In this document: piece by piece, positions 7,687 through 17,115 of the stretch
How positions within the stretch are numbered: position 1 is the stretch's first letter
Layout: each line of letters starts with the position of its first letter
Assembly: GCF_014218275.1 (NCBI RefSeq)
Contig: NZ_AP023213.1
Coordinates: 3,512,001 to 3,576,000, forward strand
Reading direction: 5' to 3'
Length of the DNA stretch: 64,000 nt
Source of the DNA: Citrifermentans bremense
Lineage (GTDB): Bacteria; Desulfobacterota; Desulfuromonadia; Geobacterales; Geobacteraceae
Translations under genes and position numbers: made by a program
The notes under the pieces: generated by a model
What the model was told of the DNA's origin: nothing
Databases searched by the model: none
The model's input: the letters and a program-made list of their open reading frames with translations, nothing else

Positions 7687-9663
7687 CTATTGTTTTAGGT
7701 GGCAGTCATCGCACGTTCTGCCGGCAAACGGAGGATGCACGACATCTTTGAAAAACTTGGGATCGTTCGAAGCGTGCGGGCTATGGCAGCTGATGCAATC
7801 CATGTCGGCTGCCTTGATGCCTATATGAGCTTTGACGAAAGAAGGTTTTTCGACTTCATGGCATTCTGCGCACATCGTCTGCAACGGCTCGACCAGAAGA
7901 GACTTCTGCTTGGAGAGATGCGGCAGGTGGCAGGTCGAGCAATCTTTCTGCGCGGGGGGGTGGGGCCTTTGCCGGGCGATCTTCTCCTTGATGTCCTTGT
8001 GGCAGTTGACGCAGAGGTCGGGGCTCTGCGCAAGAAGGAGCTTGTTGAGTTTCGCCTTGTGCGGGCTGTGGCACTTGGTGCAGTCCCCCTTGGTGAAGGG
8101 AGCATGGCTGCTCTTGGCGTCCTTGGCGTTCTTGTTCAGGTCGCTGTGGCAGGTGACGCACAGTTCGCTTTGGTTGCTGGTGATCATCCCCTGGATGTTG
8201 CTGGCATGGGGATCATGGCAGCCAAGGCAGTCCCCGTCGGTGAAGGGCTGGTGATTAACCCCTTGGCTTACAGGCTTCATGAACTCCGCGTGGCACGACG
8301 TGCACAACTGCGCCCCGTCAGCCTTTAGGAGCTTCTTCAGGTCCGACGAGTGCGGCTTATGACAGGCAGCACAGTTGGAATCCTGGACCGGCTTGTGAGT
8401 GTAGTTCTTCTTGAACCTTGTCTCCGCGTCGCTGTGGCAATTGAAGCAGACAGTATCCATGCGGTCTTTCATCATGCCGGGGAAGTTGGAGCCATGCGCA
8501 TCGTGGCAACTGCTGCACTCCCCGCCTGAGAACGGCTCGTGCAGGCCCTTACCTTTCAGCGCCTCTTTGGTCTTCGCATGGCAGGAGTAGCACAGGTCGG
8601 CGCCCTCGGCGACGAGAAGCTTCTTCTTGGCCGCAGCGTGCGGTTTGTGGCAGGACAGGCACCCCTTGCCATCGATCACAGCCTTGTGCTTGAAAAGGTG
8701 CGATGCCGTTTCCGACGCATGACAGACCTTGCAGAGATCGTTGCCCTCCTGCACCAACAGCTTTGTCTGTTCGGAAGCATGCGGATTGTGGCACAACAGA
8801 CAGTCACCTTCCTTGAACGGCATATGCTCGACGGTGCCGCCCCCTTTGAGGGTGGCGCTTTCATGGCACTGGGCGCACAGTTCTCCCTTCTTCAGAGAAA
8901 CAGCAAAGGGATTGGCCGAATTGGGCGGGTTGTGACAACCGTCGCAACCGGCGGAGGCAACAGGGTTGTGCACGCTGCCTTTGAGCAGCTTTGGTTGATC
9001 GGAGGAGTGAGGGTTGTGGCATACAGTGCAGTTTTTCTGGTCGACCGGGTAGCCGCCGTGCGACTTCTTGAAGGAGGCGCTCCCCTTGTCGTGGCAGTTC
9101 AGGCAAAGTTTCGGCACCTCGGACGAGAGCAGGTTGTTGTAATCCGAGCTGTGAGCCAGATGACAGGCACTGCAGCCTTTGTCGGTGAGCACTTTGTGCA
9201 CGACCTTCTTTTCGAACGCTGATTTCTTATGGCACTGGAAGCAGGCTTCCTTCCCGGCAGACTTCATGAAATAACGGGAATCAGAGCCATGGGGGTTGTG
9301 ACAGGTCGTACATTTACCCTTAACAATGGGGGTATGCACCTTGGGCTTGGTCAAACCTATCTTGTTGGCGGGATGGCAGTTCAAGCAGAGTTGGTTGCCA
9401 TCGTGCTTGAGAAGCAGTTTCGGGATAATGCCGTGACGCAGGTGGCAGTCCTCGCACTTCTTGTCGTGCACCATCGGGTGCACATACTTGACGGAGGAAA
9501 ATTTGTCGTCGAATTTTTTGTGACAGTCCGAACAATCCTTACGGACAAATGCCTTTGCGGCGAGGGCGGTCCTGCTACCGGTGAGCGAAACCATCACCGC
9601 CAGCAGCACCGTCAGCATAAAAACCAAAAATCTCCTGCCGTTACGCATATCGTGCATTTTCAT
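7687..9663 (-). CDS. 26-heme c-type cytochrome, doubled CXXCH family
   Basis: About 658 residues from ATG 9663, where AAGGGG is well placed; a longer frame reaches 9720 but lacks a good site. The signal peptide ends near TALA-AK. I count 26 CXXCH motifs spread evenly from CSDCH near the N-terminus to CDDCH five residues before the end, mostly in pairs spaced about 25 residues, with PH[AGS]S after alternate sites. Exported multihaem proteins of this size can span tens of nanometres. The gene starts 43 bases after the SurA-like PPIase gene. Together with the 16-heme neighbour it offers 42 haems from two adjacent genes. The heme count is read directly; the position in the electron path is inferred. 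Confidence 0.9.
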   Translation of the reverse strand: MKMHDMRNGRRFLVFMLTVLLAVMVSLTGSRTALAAKAFVRKDCSDCHKKFDDKFSSVKYVHPMVHDKKCEDCHLRHGIIPKLLLKHDGNQLCLNCHPANKIGLTKPKVHTPIVKGKCTTCHNPHGSDSRYFMKSAGKEACFQCHKKSAFEKKVVHKVLTDKGCSACHLAHSSDYNNLLSSEVPKLCLNCHDKGSASFKKSHGGYPVDQKNCTVCHNPHSSDQPKLLKGSVHNPVASAGCDGCHNPPNSANPFAVSLKKGELCAQCHESATLKGGGTVEHMPFKEGDCLLCHNPHASEQTKLLVQEGNDLCKVCHASETASHLFKHKAVIDGKGCLSCHKPHAAAKKKLLVAEGADLCYSCHAKTKEALKGKGLHEPFSGGECSSCHDAHGSNFPGMMKDRMDTVCFNCHSDAETRFKKNYTHKPVQDSNCAACHKPHSSDLKKLLKADGAQLCTSCHAEFMKPVSQGVNHQPFTDGDCLGCHDPHASNIQGMITSNQSELCVTCHSDLNKNAKDAKSSHAPFTKGDCTKCHSPHKAKLNKLLLAQSPDLCVNCHKDIKEKIARQRPHPPAQKDCSTCHLPHLSKQKSLLVEPLQTMCAECHEVEKPSFVKAHIGIKAADMDCISCHSPHASNDPKFFKDVVHPPFAGRTCDDCHLKQ

Positions 9664-9706
9664 ACCGTCCCCTTGGGCTAATTTTGGCATTTTAACCAAT
9701 CCGGCA

Positions 9707-11545
9707 TTACCGCGATTCAAGGTAAATCTTCACGGGATAGGCTTCCCTCAGCTTCTTGAACCATTTCTCTATATCCTGCGTCATGTTCAGCCAGGCAACT
9801 TTCTGGCCGACCTCATCTTTCACCTCTTCCAAAGGACGCGGTTTCGCCTCTTCTTTCTCCTTGATGAACAGGGCATAGGCATACCCTTCCGGGCTTTCAT
9901 ACAACCTGTAGTCTCCTTTGCGGGCGCCTTTCACCACCTTCTGCATCTGCTCCGGCATGTTCTGCAGCGTAAGTGCCTCATCGTTGAACTGGAGCAGGCC
10001 ACGCGCGTTCTTAGCCACCTGGCCGTCCGCGTTGTTTTTTAGCCAGGCGAAATCCACTCCCTCCCTCAACTTGTCGATCGCTTTCTGTGCATCCCCCTCC
10101 TTGGTGAAGGCGATGCCGGCTATCTGAAAGGTTTCCGGCCCTGCGTAATCCGAAAGATGCTTCTCGTAATAGTCCTTGACCTGGGTCACCGTGAAGGTGA
10201 CGTCGGGTTTGACAACCTTTTCTATAAAGGCCCCGAACAGCACCGAAGTCTTGTGGTCCTCGATCCTCTTCAGATACTCTTCAGACTTGTCCAGCCTCTT
10301 CTCCAGGGCTTCCTTTTTGAAGACCCGCACCGACTCGAGTTCGTCGAGCGCCAGCAGTTTTTCCCTATTGAGCTTCTTCTCCTTGATCGCATTCTCGATG
10401 CCGTGGAAAAACTTGGAGTTCAGAGCATCGGCCAGGTCTCTGACGCGAATCGGTTCCTCCCCCTTGATGGACATAACCACCCGCTTGTCCGTGAGAAATT
10501 TCTCGAACCCCGGCTTCTTGGCCTCGAAATCAAGGGAGTTAACCAGTTTGGTGTTTTCCTTCGCGTACTTCTTGACGAGTTCGGCCTTGTACCCCTTCAG
10601 GCTGTCGAGCTTCATCTGGCTGAGCACCTTGCTGCGTGCCTGCTCCAGGGCCTCTGGATTATCGATATAGCGGATTTCCTCGACCTTGGCGATGATGAAG
10701 CCGTTCGTGATCTCGATGATGGGGCTGACGGCCCCGGCTTTGACGTCGGCGAGCTCCGCGCTGACGATGGGCCCCAGGGCTGCATTGGTGGCGAACTGCC
10801 GTTCGTCCTGCCCTACCGCTTCAGCCCTTCCTTCCTTCAGGACCTTGTCGCGCAGCTCCTCAAATTTCTTGCCGTGCTTAATTTCCTCGAGGAAGGCCTT
10901 GGCGTCCTTCTCCTTCAGGAACATCACGCTTTTAAGCTTCATTTCCTTGATCGCGTCGCGGTATTCCTTTTGGACCTTCTTCTCGTCCGGCTTGATGTCC
11001 TTCACCCTTTCAAGGAAAAGAACCTGCCTCAGTTGCTGATCCGCGAACTTTTCGAGGTTGCTCTTTATTTCAGCCTGCTGGTCGAGCTCCATGTTTTTCG
11101 CTTCTTGCACCACGAGCTTGACGTTGATCAGGCGCTCCAGCGGCTCCATGAAATTTTTCTTCGCCGAGACTTCCTTCTCCTCGGTCATCTTTTCATGCAA
11201 GGACATCAGGGCTTTTTGCAGGTCCCCCAAGGTGATTTTCTCGTCGTTCACTGAGGCTAGAGGCACATCGAAGAAAAGTGGGGAGTAAAACGGTGCCTTC
11301 AGGTGGATGTAGACCCCGTCGGCCCTGGCCTCGTCGCTAACCGGCTTTGTGACTGCAACCGATTCCGTTTTAGCCGTACCAGCTGTGCCGGCTTCCGGGG
11401 TTGCGCCTTTCGGCTCGGGGGTCTGAACCGGTTGCGCGACTGCCTGAGGTGCGGGCTGCTCAGATGCGAAGCCCGGGACTTCCATGCACAATACCATGCC
11501 GGCCATAACTGCAACGGTTCCAGTAGTAAGTAACTTAGCTTTCAT
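9707..11545 (-). CDS. SurA/PpiD-like exported peptidyl-prolyl isomerase
   Basis: 612 residues. Signal peptide to about residue 28, then a Pro/Ala-rich stretch. A SurA-N-type helical region follows (ASVNDEKITLGDLQKAL, LERLINVKLVVQEAKNM), then two rotamase-like segments: about 190-300 (KSVMFLKEKDAKAFLEEIKHGKKFEEL ... ITNGFIIAKVEEI) and about 445-580 (FQIAGIAFTKEGDAQKAIDKL ... SPEGYAYALFIKEK). This is the layout of periplasmic chaperones that guide beta-barrels or extracytoplasmic cytochromes. It lies between the lipoprotein pair and the giant cytochromes, so it probably serves folding of this cluster's own products. The parvulin active-site histidines are not obvious, so chaperoning may outweigh catalysis. 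Confidence 0.8.
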   Translation of the reverse strand: MKAKLLTTGTVAVMAGMVLCMEVPGFASEQPAPQAVAQPVQTPEPKGATPEAGTAGTAKTESVAVTKPVSDEARADGVYIHLKAPFYSPLFFDVPLASVNDEKITLGDLQKALMSLHEKMTEEKEVSAKKNFMEPLERLINVKLVVQEAKNMELDQQAEIKSNLEKFADQQLRQVLFLERVKDIKPDEKKVQKEYRDAIKEMKLKSVMFLKEKDAKAFLEEIKHGKKFEELRDKVLKEGRAEAVGQDERQFATNAALGPIVSAELADVKAGAVSPIIEITNGFIIAKVEEIRYIDNPEALEQARSKVLSQMKLDSLKGYKAELVKKYAKENTKLVNSLDFEAKKPGFEKFLTDKRVVMSIKGEEPIRVRDLADALNSKFFHGIENAIKEKKLNREKLLALDELESVRVFKKEALEKRLDKSEEYLKRIEDHKTSVLFGAFIEKVVKPDVTFTVTQVKDYYEKHLSDYAGPETFQIAGIAFTKEGDAQKAIDKLREGVDFAWLKNNADGQVAKNARGLLQFNDEALTLQNMPEQMQKVVKGARKGDYRLYESPEGYAYALFIKEKEEAKPRPLEEVKDEVGQKVAWLNMTQDIEKWFKKLREAYPVKIYLESR

Positions 11546-11666
11546 TGCTCCTCACTTTCCTTTGGTTGAGTAACGTATGACTCCAAACGACGATCAATCT
11601 AGATAAATTCGGAACGAATAGCAACCTCAAAAACGCCCCTGTCCTCCCGGCGGAAAGCTGTTTGAC

Positions 11667-12794
11667 CTATCTCGCCCGCACCATGTTCAGTACCACGCTG
11701 CGCGCCATCTCCTCAGCCATGACAGCGGCATTGTTCTGTTTGCCCCGGTCGAAAAAGTAAACGCCGTCTGTCCCCATATTCGAACTCTTGGATTTGAACA
11801 CGACCTTGCGGTCGGACTTCCGCATCAGCAAGGTGGTGAAGTCGACCACAGGGGTTCCGTTGCCGCCTTGCGGATCGTAATAGTCGAACACCGTCCCCGA
11901 AAGGACATAGTCAGCCCCAAGGATATAGGTGAGGATGTCAACATCCCTCGCCGAGATGCCTTCGCGCATGATCATGCGGGAACTGAGCATCTTCTCCCGG
12001 ACAACGCCGGGCTCGATGGGTTCGACGCTCCCGGTCGCGAGCAACTGGCGGATGAAATGGAGCTGCATTATCTCGCCTGAGCGTTTTCTTTGGCTTGCGT
12101 TGTACAGGGGCACGACGGCTACCGTCGCTTTTTCCGCCTCCCGCATGGGTGATTGGTTGTACATCAGTTTGGGACTAAAGCGCCGCTCAACAGCGCCGTC
12201 AGAGACGTAACGCCGCTGCTCGTCAAGCCAGTTGCCGAAGGAATCGGCCAAATGCCGCAAAGCCAGTTCCTGTAGCGTCTCGTAATCCTTGATGAGGCCC
12301 AGGTCGAGCAAGCCAGGGGCATCGTCCCCTGCCATGCCGACGCTGTCCATCCAGAGGATCCTCGGCGTCTCCTCGGTCGAGACAACTCTCACGGTCACGG
12401 CAAGCTTGGGCGGATACATCTCGCGATAATATTCCAGGGAGGTGATGAATATGGCGCCAGCGCCGGCCTCCTCCCGGAAGGCTTTCGCAGAGACGGAATC
12501 GACCCCCGAGACAGACCGTATCCGGTGCTCAGTCAGGATCTTTTCCCGCGTCGCATCGGTGATCAAGGGAATCTCGAACTCCTGAAGCTTACTAAGCCAC
12601 GCCTTGCCGAATTCCCTGGTAGGGGCATAGGCTCCGGTCAGGTTGTCGACAGGGAAAACGACAAACGTGAACCCGGGAGGGGTCGCGGAACCTGCCGGTT
12701 GTGCGACTTGGTGGGCAGCACACCCTGGCAGGCAGATCAGGGCGGCCGACGCCAGGATGGCGACCTTTCTAAAAAAGTTTGCCCAGGAGATCAT
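11667..12794 (-). CDS. Lipoprotein with two CsgG/TolB-N-like domains
   Basis: 375 residues from ATG 12794. The signal peptide ends in lipobox LPGC. Two successive alpha/beta units each start with a beta strand of the form FVVFPVDNLTG (about residue 45) and ATVAVVPLYNAS (about 225) and contain a helix plus a GADYVLSGTVFDYY-like strand, the core fold of CsgG, LpoB and similar lipoproteins. CsgG itself is the curli secretion pore. The start overlaps the end of the upstream CsgG/LpoB-like gene by 26 bases, implying coupled expression. I infer a role in outer-membrane export or anchoring of the filament cytochromes. Identity to true CsgG is not shown. Confidence 0.6.
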   Translation of the reverse strand: MISWANFFRKVAILASAALICLPGCAAHQVAQPAGSATPPGFTFVVFPVDNLTGAYAPTREFGKAWLSKLQEFEIPLITDATREKILTEHRIRSVSGVDSVSAKAFREEAGAGAIFITSLEYYREMYPPKLAVTVRVVSTEETPRILWMDSVGMAGDDAPGLLDLGLIKDYETLQELALRHLADSFGNWLDEQRRYVSDGAVERRFSPKLMYNQSPMREAEKATVAVVPLYNASQRKRSGEIMQLHFIRQLLATGSVEPIEPGVVREKMLSSRMIMREGISARDVDILTYILGADYVLSGTVFDYYDPQGGNGTPVVDFTTLLMRKSDRKVVFKSKSSNMGTDGVYFFDRGKQNNAAVMAEEMARSVVLNMVRAR

Positions 12795-13356
12795 AAACCG
12801 CCTTTTCCGTGATGACGTTGAGCGGCTGGCCGCCGCCTCCCAACAGGCGGTCACTAATGCTGATCCCCCCCTGGGTTGAGTCCCCCGACCAGATGACCTT
12901 ACCTGTCTGCCCTTCGATCATCTGCATGCTCATCGAAAGAACGTTGGCTGTGGCGGTCCCAGACCGCAGGTCACCATATTCACGGATCACCCCGGTAAAA
13001 ACGGCGTCTGTCTTGGTCGCCTTGCAGAACTTGACCACCTCGTCAGCTGTGGGGCTACTGGGGTTGGCGATGCCGGAATTGACGATGCCGCGCATGACTT
13101 CACCGGGGGGGGTCACGTAGATGCCGCTGCTGGCCATGAGCGCCGTGCTGAAGACGTCACGGACCCTGTCCGCTGCCTGTTGCTCCCTGGTAAGGTTGGC
13201 AAGCGGCATGACGGCCACGGAGCGCACCGCACCGAAGTCCATGGTGGAGTCCAGGTAAACACCGGTTTTGCCGCCGCAGCCGGGGAGCAGCAGCGCCACT
13301 GCCAGCAGCATGCAGAGTACGAGGTTCCATGCTCTCATCTTTCTAGGGTTTGTCAT
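12769..13356 (-). CDS. CsgG/LpoB-like lipoprotein
   Basis: 195 residues, AGGAG upstream, lipobox LLPGC-G. The mature protein has the strand-helix pattern VRSVAVMPLANLTREQQAA, then VFTGVIREYGDL and SMQMIEGQTGKVIWSG, as in the GNA1162/LpoB/CsgG-like outer-membrane lipoproteins. The next gene's start lies inside its last codons and its own start is 21 bases after the barrel gene's stop. The likely place is the inner face of the outer membrane, working with the adjacent two-domain relative. Confidence 0.65.
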   Translation of the reverse strand: MTNPRKMRAWNLVLCMLLAVALLLPGCGGKTGVYLDSTMDFGAVRSVAVMPLANLTREQQAADRVRDVFSTALMASSGIYVTPPGEVMRGIVNSGIANPSSPTADEVVKFCKATKTDAVFTGVIREYGDLRSGTATANVLSMSMQMIEGQTGKVIWSGDSTQGGISISDRLLGGGGQPLNVITEKAVYDLLGKLF

Positions 13357-13376
13357 ATTGTGGAGCTCCTATAAGG

Positions 13377-15644
13377 CTAGAGTGTTATCCGCAATTGGGC
13401 GCTGAAGGCTCTAGTATCGGTTGAGCCGGACAAATCGCTTGTCGTCTGCTGGACGCTGTAGGATGTATCCAGGCTGGCGCCCGGGCGGATATTCCACCTG
13501 AGGCTGGGCGCCACGCTTTTCGTCTTCTGGTTGCCTGTGGAGTCGAGAACTTCGCTATACCCGAATGCGAACTGCAAATCGCCGTCTCGGAACGGGGCCC
13601 AGCCGATGCTGTAATTTTGGAGCGTGACGTTAGCCCTGTCGTTTTGCATCGTCAGGCCGTATCCGCCGGTAAGATAGAGAGCATCGAAGGGTCGATAGGT
13701 CGCATTCGCCGTTGCGGTTCGCGTATACGTTTTGCTGTCGGGCTTCCCGCCACCGCTTTGCAGCCCGGTCTGGTCCTGGTAGCTGAGGCTCACAGTCACG
13801 TACCTGTTCGGCACGATATCTGCGCCGAAGGTGAAGGTGACCGCGTCCGACACCTCGCCGGTGGACCGGCTGGTGGTGCTGTACCCTGCGGCGAGGACGG
13901 ATGAGAGCCCCTGGTAGAGCTGGGCCGAGTTGTTCAGGAATATCGAGTTGTTGATCACCGTCCCCCCCTCGGCGAACTCGGTCCTGCCGCCATAGACCAG
14001 CGAGTGCGTCAGGGTCGGCAGCGACATCAGCGAAAAGGCCGCGTTGTAGGTCAGCGTGTTCCTGATTTTGCCTTCAGGGTCGAGGCTGAACTCTTCGGTC
14101 AGACGGCTGTTCAGGGAGGCGGCGTCGCTGACGCGGTAGACCAGGGAAAGCCCGTTATTGACCAGCGTGGTCGTGCTGAGCGACGCCTGGTCCGTCTTGC
14201 TGTGGGCAAAGACCAGCCCGAGGTCATAGGAGACGTTGGGCGAAAGCAGCGCCCTGGCGTTGAAGTTGAAAATACCGCCGGAACTGCTGGAAGAAGCGGA
14301 TTTACCTGGGGCCGCCTGCAGGACAGTGAAAGCCTGCAGGCTCTTGGCCATGATACTGTCCTGGTTGATGTCCACGGGAAACGGCGCCGTCAACTTGACC
14401 GGCGTTTCGACAATCTTGATGTACCTGGTTCGCACCACAGGGAAGGTGAAAACGAAACCGGTCTGGTCGGAGCCCGGAGCGGCCGGGTTGCTGCCGGCGC
14501 GAACCTCCAGCGTGACCCCGGACGGGATGGACCAGTTGATCCCGTCCTTGCTGGTGTAAAGCTGCCAGGTGAAGAGCCTCCGGTAGCCTTCGAGGCTGCC
14601 GACGCTTGGGTTCGTCCCGCTTAACGTCGTCGAGCTCACTGCCAGGAAGAGGGTGCTCACGTCGGTATCCGAGGCGAAGGACATCCCGATGTTGTTCTGG
14701 GTGGCAACCTGGTCCCCCCCCACCTGGGGGAGGACCAGGTTGAGAGACTGGAAGCCCTGCAACTGCCCCTCGGTAACCGTCGGACTCACGTTGCCGGTGA
14801 TTAGAGACAACAGCTGTCCAACCTGGGGAAGGTAGCCGGTCGCACCGCTGTCGCCCTTAGAGGAGATTTGCGAATTCTGTATATTGAAGTTGTAGCTGGT
14901 CTGGTAGGTTACCTGCTTCCACGGCAGCTTACCCGCATAGGCGGCGCGTACGGCGTTATTGAGCAAGGTGTTCTCCGACTGGAGCAGATGGTCTTGCATC
15001 AAGCTGTAGCCGCCGCTGTAGTTAAGTTCGAGTCCCTGCGACGATCTGTAGTTGCTGGACCAAGTGAAGTCGTCGAGCGAGATATTCTGCATGACGCGGT
15101 TTTCGTCGTACAGATCCCTGTGCCCGTAATTGAAGGACAGCGTGGGCAGGTCCGACGGGTTGAGCCCGAAATCGAAGGTGTAGATATCTTGAATTTCCTT
15201 GGGAGCGGAGACGCCGTTGGCGCTGGACATGTCCTCCCTGCGCCTGTAGCCGATGCCTGAACCGACAAAAGGGTTTCTAAGGCTCAGTTCCAGATATGGG
15301 CTGAGGCGCTCCGCGGTCGACCTGCTGTCCCGCCCTTCGAAACTGCCATGTTGGGTGGTTTGTTCAAAAAGTCCCCCCCCCTTGAGCTGCAAAGACGGGT
15401 ACAGTGACCTGTCGAAAACGAGGTTGTAGCGTTGCAGGAAGTTGCTGCTACTGCTGTTGGAGGTTGCCCCCGATATGTCTCGGGCCTTGTTGTTGGCGCT
15501 GCCGAAGCCATACTCCAGGAAGCCGCTAATGCCATCGGCAAGGGCAGCACCGGGCGCTGCCAACAGCGTCAAGACCAGCGCCAAGGGCACTCCGTTCTTC
15601 ACCACCGGGGACACCGTCGTCACTTTCTGACTACGAATCAGCAC
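13377..15644 (-). CDS. Large outer-membrane beta-barrel with inserted discoidin-like domain
   Basis: 755 residues from GTG 15644, nine bases after GAGG and only 6 bases after the upstream stop codon. The signal peptide ends ALA-DG. Long stretches of alternating residues with aromatic girdles and a C-terminus ending in a beta strand with a terminal hydrophobic residue (FSAQLRITL) indicate an outer-membrane barrel of perhaps 20 or more strands. Residues about 295-435 break the pattern and resemble an F5/8 type C (discoidin) module, with WQLYTSKDGINWS and TRYIKIVETP. No haem motif. Position in the cytochrome cluster suggests a porin sheath or export channel for multihaem proteins. Strand count was not computed. 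Confidence 0.75.
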   Translation of the reverse strand: MLIRSQKVTTVSPVVKNGVPLALVLTLLAAPGAALADGISGFLEYGFGSANNKARDISGATSNSSSSNFLQRYNLVFDRSLYPSLQLKGGGLFEQTTQHGSFEGRDSRSTAERLSPYLELSLRNPFVGSGIGYRRREDMSSANGVSAPKEIQDIYTFDFGLNPSDLPTLSFNYGHRDLYDENRVMQNISLDDFTWSSNYRSSQGLELNYSGGYSLMQDHLLQSENTLLNNAVRAAYAGKLPWKQVTYQTSYNFNIQNSQISSKGDSGATGYLPQVGQLLSLITGNVSPTVTEGQLQGFQSLNLVLPQVGGDQVATQNNIGMSFASDTDVSTLFLAVSSTTLSGTNPSVGSLEGYRRLFTWQLYTSKDGINWSIPSGVTLEVRAGSNPAAPGSDQTGFVFTFPVVRTRYIKIVETPVKLTAPFPVDINQDSIMAKSLQAFTVLQAAPGKSASSSSSGGIFNFNARALLSPNVSYDLGLVFAHSKTDQASLSTTTLVNNGLSLVYRVSDAASLNSRLTEEFSLDPEGKIRNTLTYNAAFSLMSLPTLTHSLVYGGRTEFAEGGTVINNSIFLNNSAQLYQGLSSVLAAGYSTTSRSTGEVSDAVTFTFGADIVPNRYVTVSLSYQDQTGLQSGGGKPDSKTYTRTATANATYRPFDALYLTGGYGLTMQNDRANVTLQNYSIGWAPFRDGDLQFAFGYSEVLDSTGNQKTKSVAPSLRWNIRPGASLDTSYSVQQTTSDLSGSTDTRAFSAQLRITL

Positions 15645-15650
15645 TCCCGG

Positions 15651-17054
15651 TTACCTCGCGCCCATTATGGCAGACCAGTTGGGTGCGCTGCCGGTGTCCA
15701 TAAGAAAACGGTTTTTCTTGCTAATCAGGTTGATGCTCTGAAGGGCGTTCTTCTCCGGCAGCACCAACAAAAGGTTGTTTTCATCCGCGTCTATGAGCAT
15801 GTAAGACGCCCAACCTCCCGCTTCAAGGAAATCGATCGGTATCAGGGAAAAAGGATCATAGATCTCGATAATGGCGCTGTCTTTTTTGGCCACGTACAGG
15901 CGATCGGTGGCGCGGTCTACCTTGATGGCGCTCACCCCGAGCCCAGTGTAAATCCTCTTCAGCACAGTCAGGGACGCGGTATCGTAAACCAGCAAGGTGG
16001 GAGACCACTGGTGAAAGACATAGAGTTTGTCCCCCTGCCTGTTGAAATCGCCCCGGACCGGCACAGACTCGGTCGACACGGTGGCAAGGACCACCCGCGC
16101 ATTTACATCCAGCACGGAAAAATTGCTGGATAGGGTGTTGAAGACGTACGCCCTTTTGCCTTGGGGGTCGAGGATTATACTAGCCGGGCTGTTGCCCACC
16201 TTGACCCGGGTCGACTCGAAATTGGAGTTGGGGTCGATGAAGCTCACCGAGTTGGTGCCCTGGTTGACCACCATCAGCGTCGCCCGGTCGGGGGTGAGGA
16301 GCGCGTCGCTGGGCTGGTCGCCGTTGTTGAGGCGTATGGTGTTGACAGGCTGGCCGGACCGGATGTCAATGACTTCGATGGCATCGTCCGCCGAGGCTAC
16401 CACGTAGGCCCGCAACTGCTCCTTATCGAATACGACGGTCTTAGGCGCGCGCCCCGTCGCTATGACATCTAGAGCTTCGCCCGATCTTTTGTCGAAAACG
16501 GTGATATCGCCGGCGGCATAATTGGTGACATAGCCGGTCAGGTTCGTCAATGGTTTAGGCAAAGTGCCGAGGACGAAGATAGGCATGAACCCTTGAACTC
16601 TCCGCAGTGACTCCCCCACCTTGAAGGACAGGGAAAAAAGATCCGCCTGTCTACGCTTCACTGTGAAAGGGAATACCTGCAGCTCCCGCTTCTCGTCGAT
16701 GGCCAACTCGTTCTCGCCCTTTTCCCCAGCCAAAAACGCCTGTTCCGCCTGGAAGTAAAAACCCTGATACTGGCCGGGAGGCAGAAAGCCGTGCGCCAGC
16801 AGCCGCTGCCGGTCAGAAGTTCCGGGCCTCAAGTCCGGGAGCATCACGGTGAGCGGCACCTCGGCGCCGTCTCCTTTTACCGCGATCACTTGTTTGAGGC
16901 GGAAACGCAGGCCTGTCGCCTCTTGCGGCAGCGGCTGCGCGTACAGGTAGACTTCACCGTCTTCGGTCGGCACCGGCTTAAGCCTGGTCACCTGCGATGT
17001 GCAGGCGCCACAGAGCAGAAGAATCAGAAGTATCGCAAACGTCTTGATAGGCAT
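15651..17054 (-). CDS. YVTN-type beta-propeller lipoprotein
   Basis: 467 residues from ATG 17054, eight bases after GGAG; ATG 17060 is a less likely alternative. Lipobox LCGAC. Residues about 25-170 are a beta-rich domain. From about 175 on, YncE/YVTN-like blades repeat (GDITVFDKRSGEALDVIATG, AIEVIDIRSGQPVNTIRL, FSVLDVNARVVLATVS, LLVYDTASLTVLKRIYTG). It starts in the gap after the second OmcS-like gene and ends 6 bases before the barrel gene. Outer-membrane lipoprotein propellers of this type are plausible docking platforms for the filament or barrel. No catalytic residues are recognisable. Confidence 0.75.
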   Translation of the reverse strand: MPIKTFAILLILLLCGACTSQVTRLKPVPTEDGEVYLYAQPLPQEATGLRFRLKQVIAVKGDGAEVPLTVMLPDLRPGTSDRQRLLAHGFLPPGQYQGFYFQAEQAFLAGEKGENELAIDEKRELQVFPFTVKRRQADLFSLSFKVGESLRRVQGFMPIFVLGTLPKPLTNLTGYVTNYAAGDITVFDKRSGEALDVIATGRAPKTVVFDKEQLRAYVVASADDAIEVIDIRSGQPVNTIRLNNGDQPSDALLTPDRATLMVVNQGTNSVSFIDPNSNFESTRVKVGNSPASIILDPQGKRAYVFNTLSSNFSVLDVNARVVLATVSTESVPVRGDFNRQGDKLYVFHQWSPTLLVYDTASLTVLKRIYTGLGVSAIKVDRATDRLYVAKKDSAIIEIYDPFSLIPIDFLEAGGWASYMLIDADENNLLLVLPEKNALQSINLISKKNRFLMDTGSAPNWSAIMGAR

Positions 17055-17115
17055 TCTCATCTCTCCAGGCGAAAGGCTTTCCGGATGTGGGCAGAGCCGC
17101 CGCTGCATGCACGGA

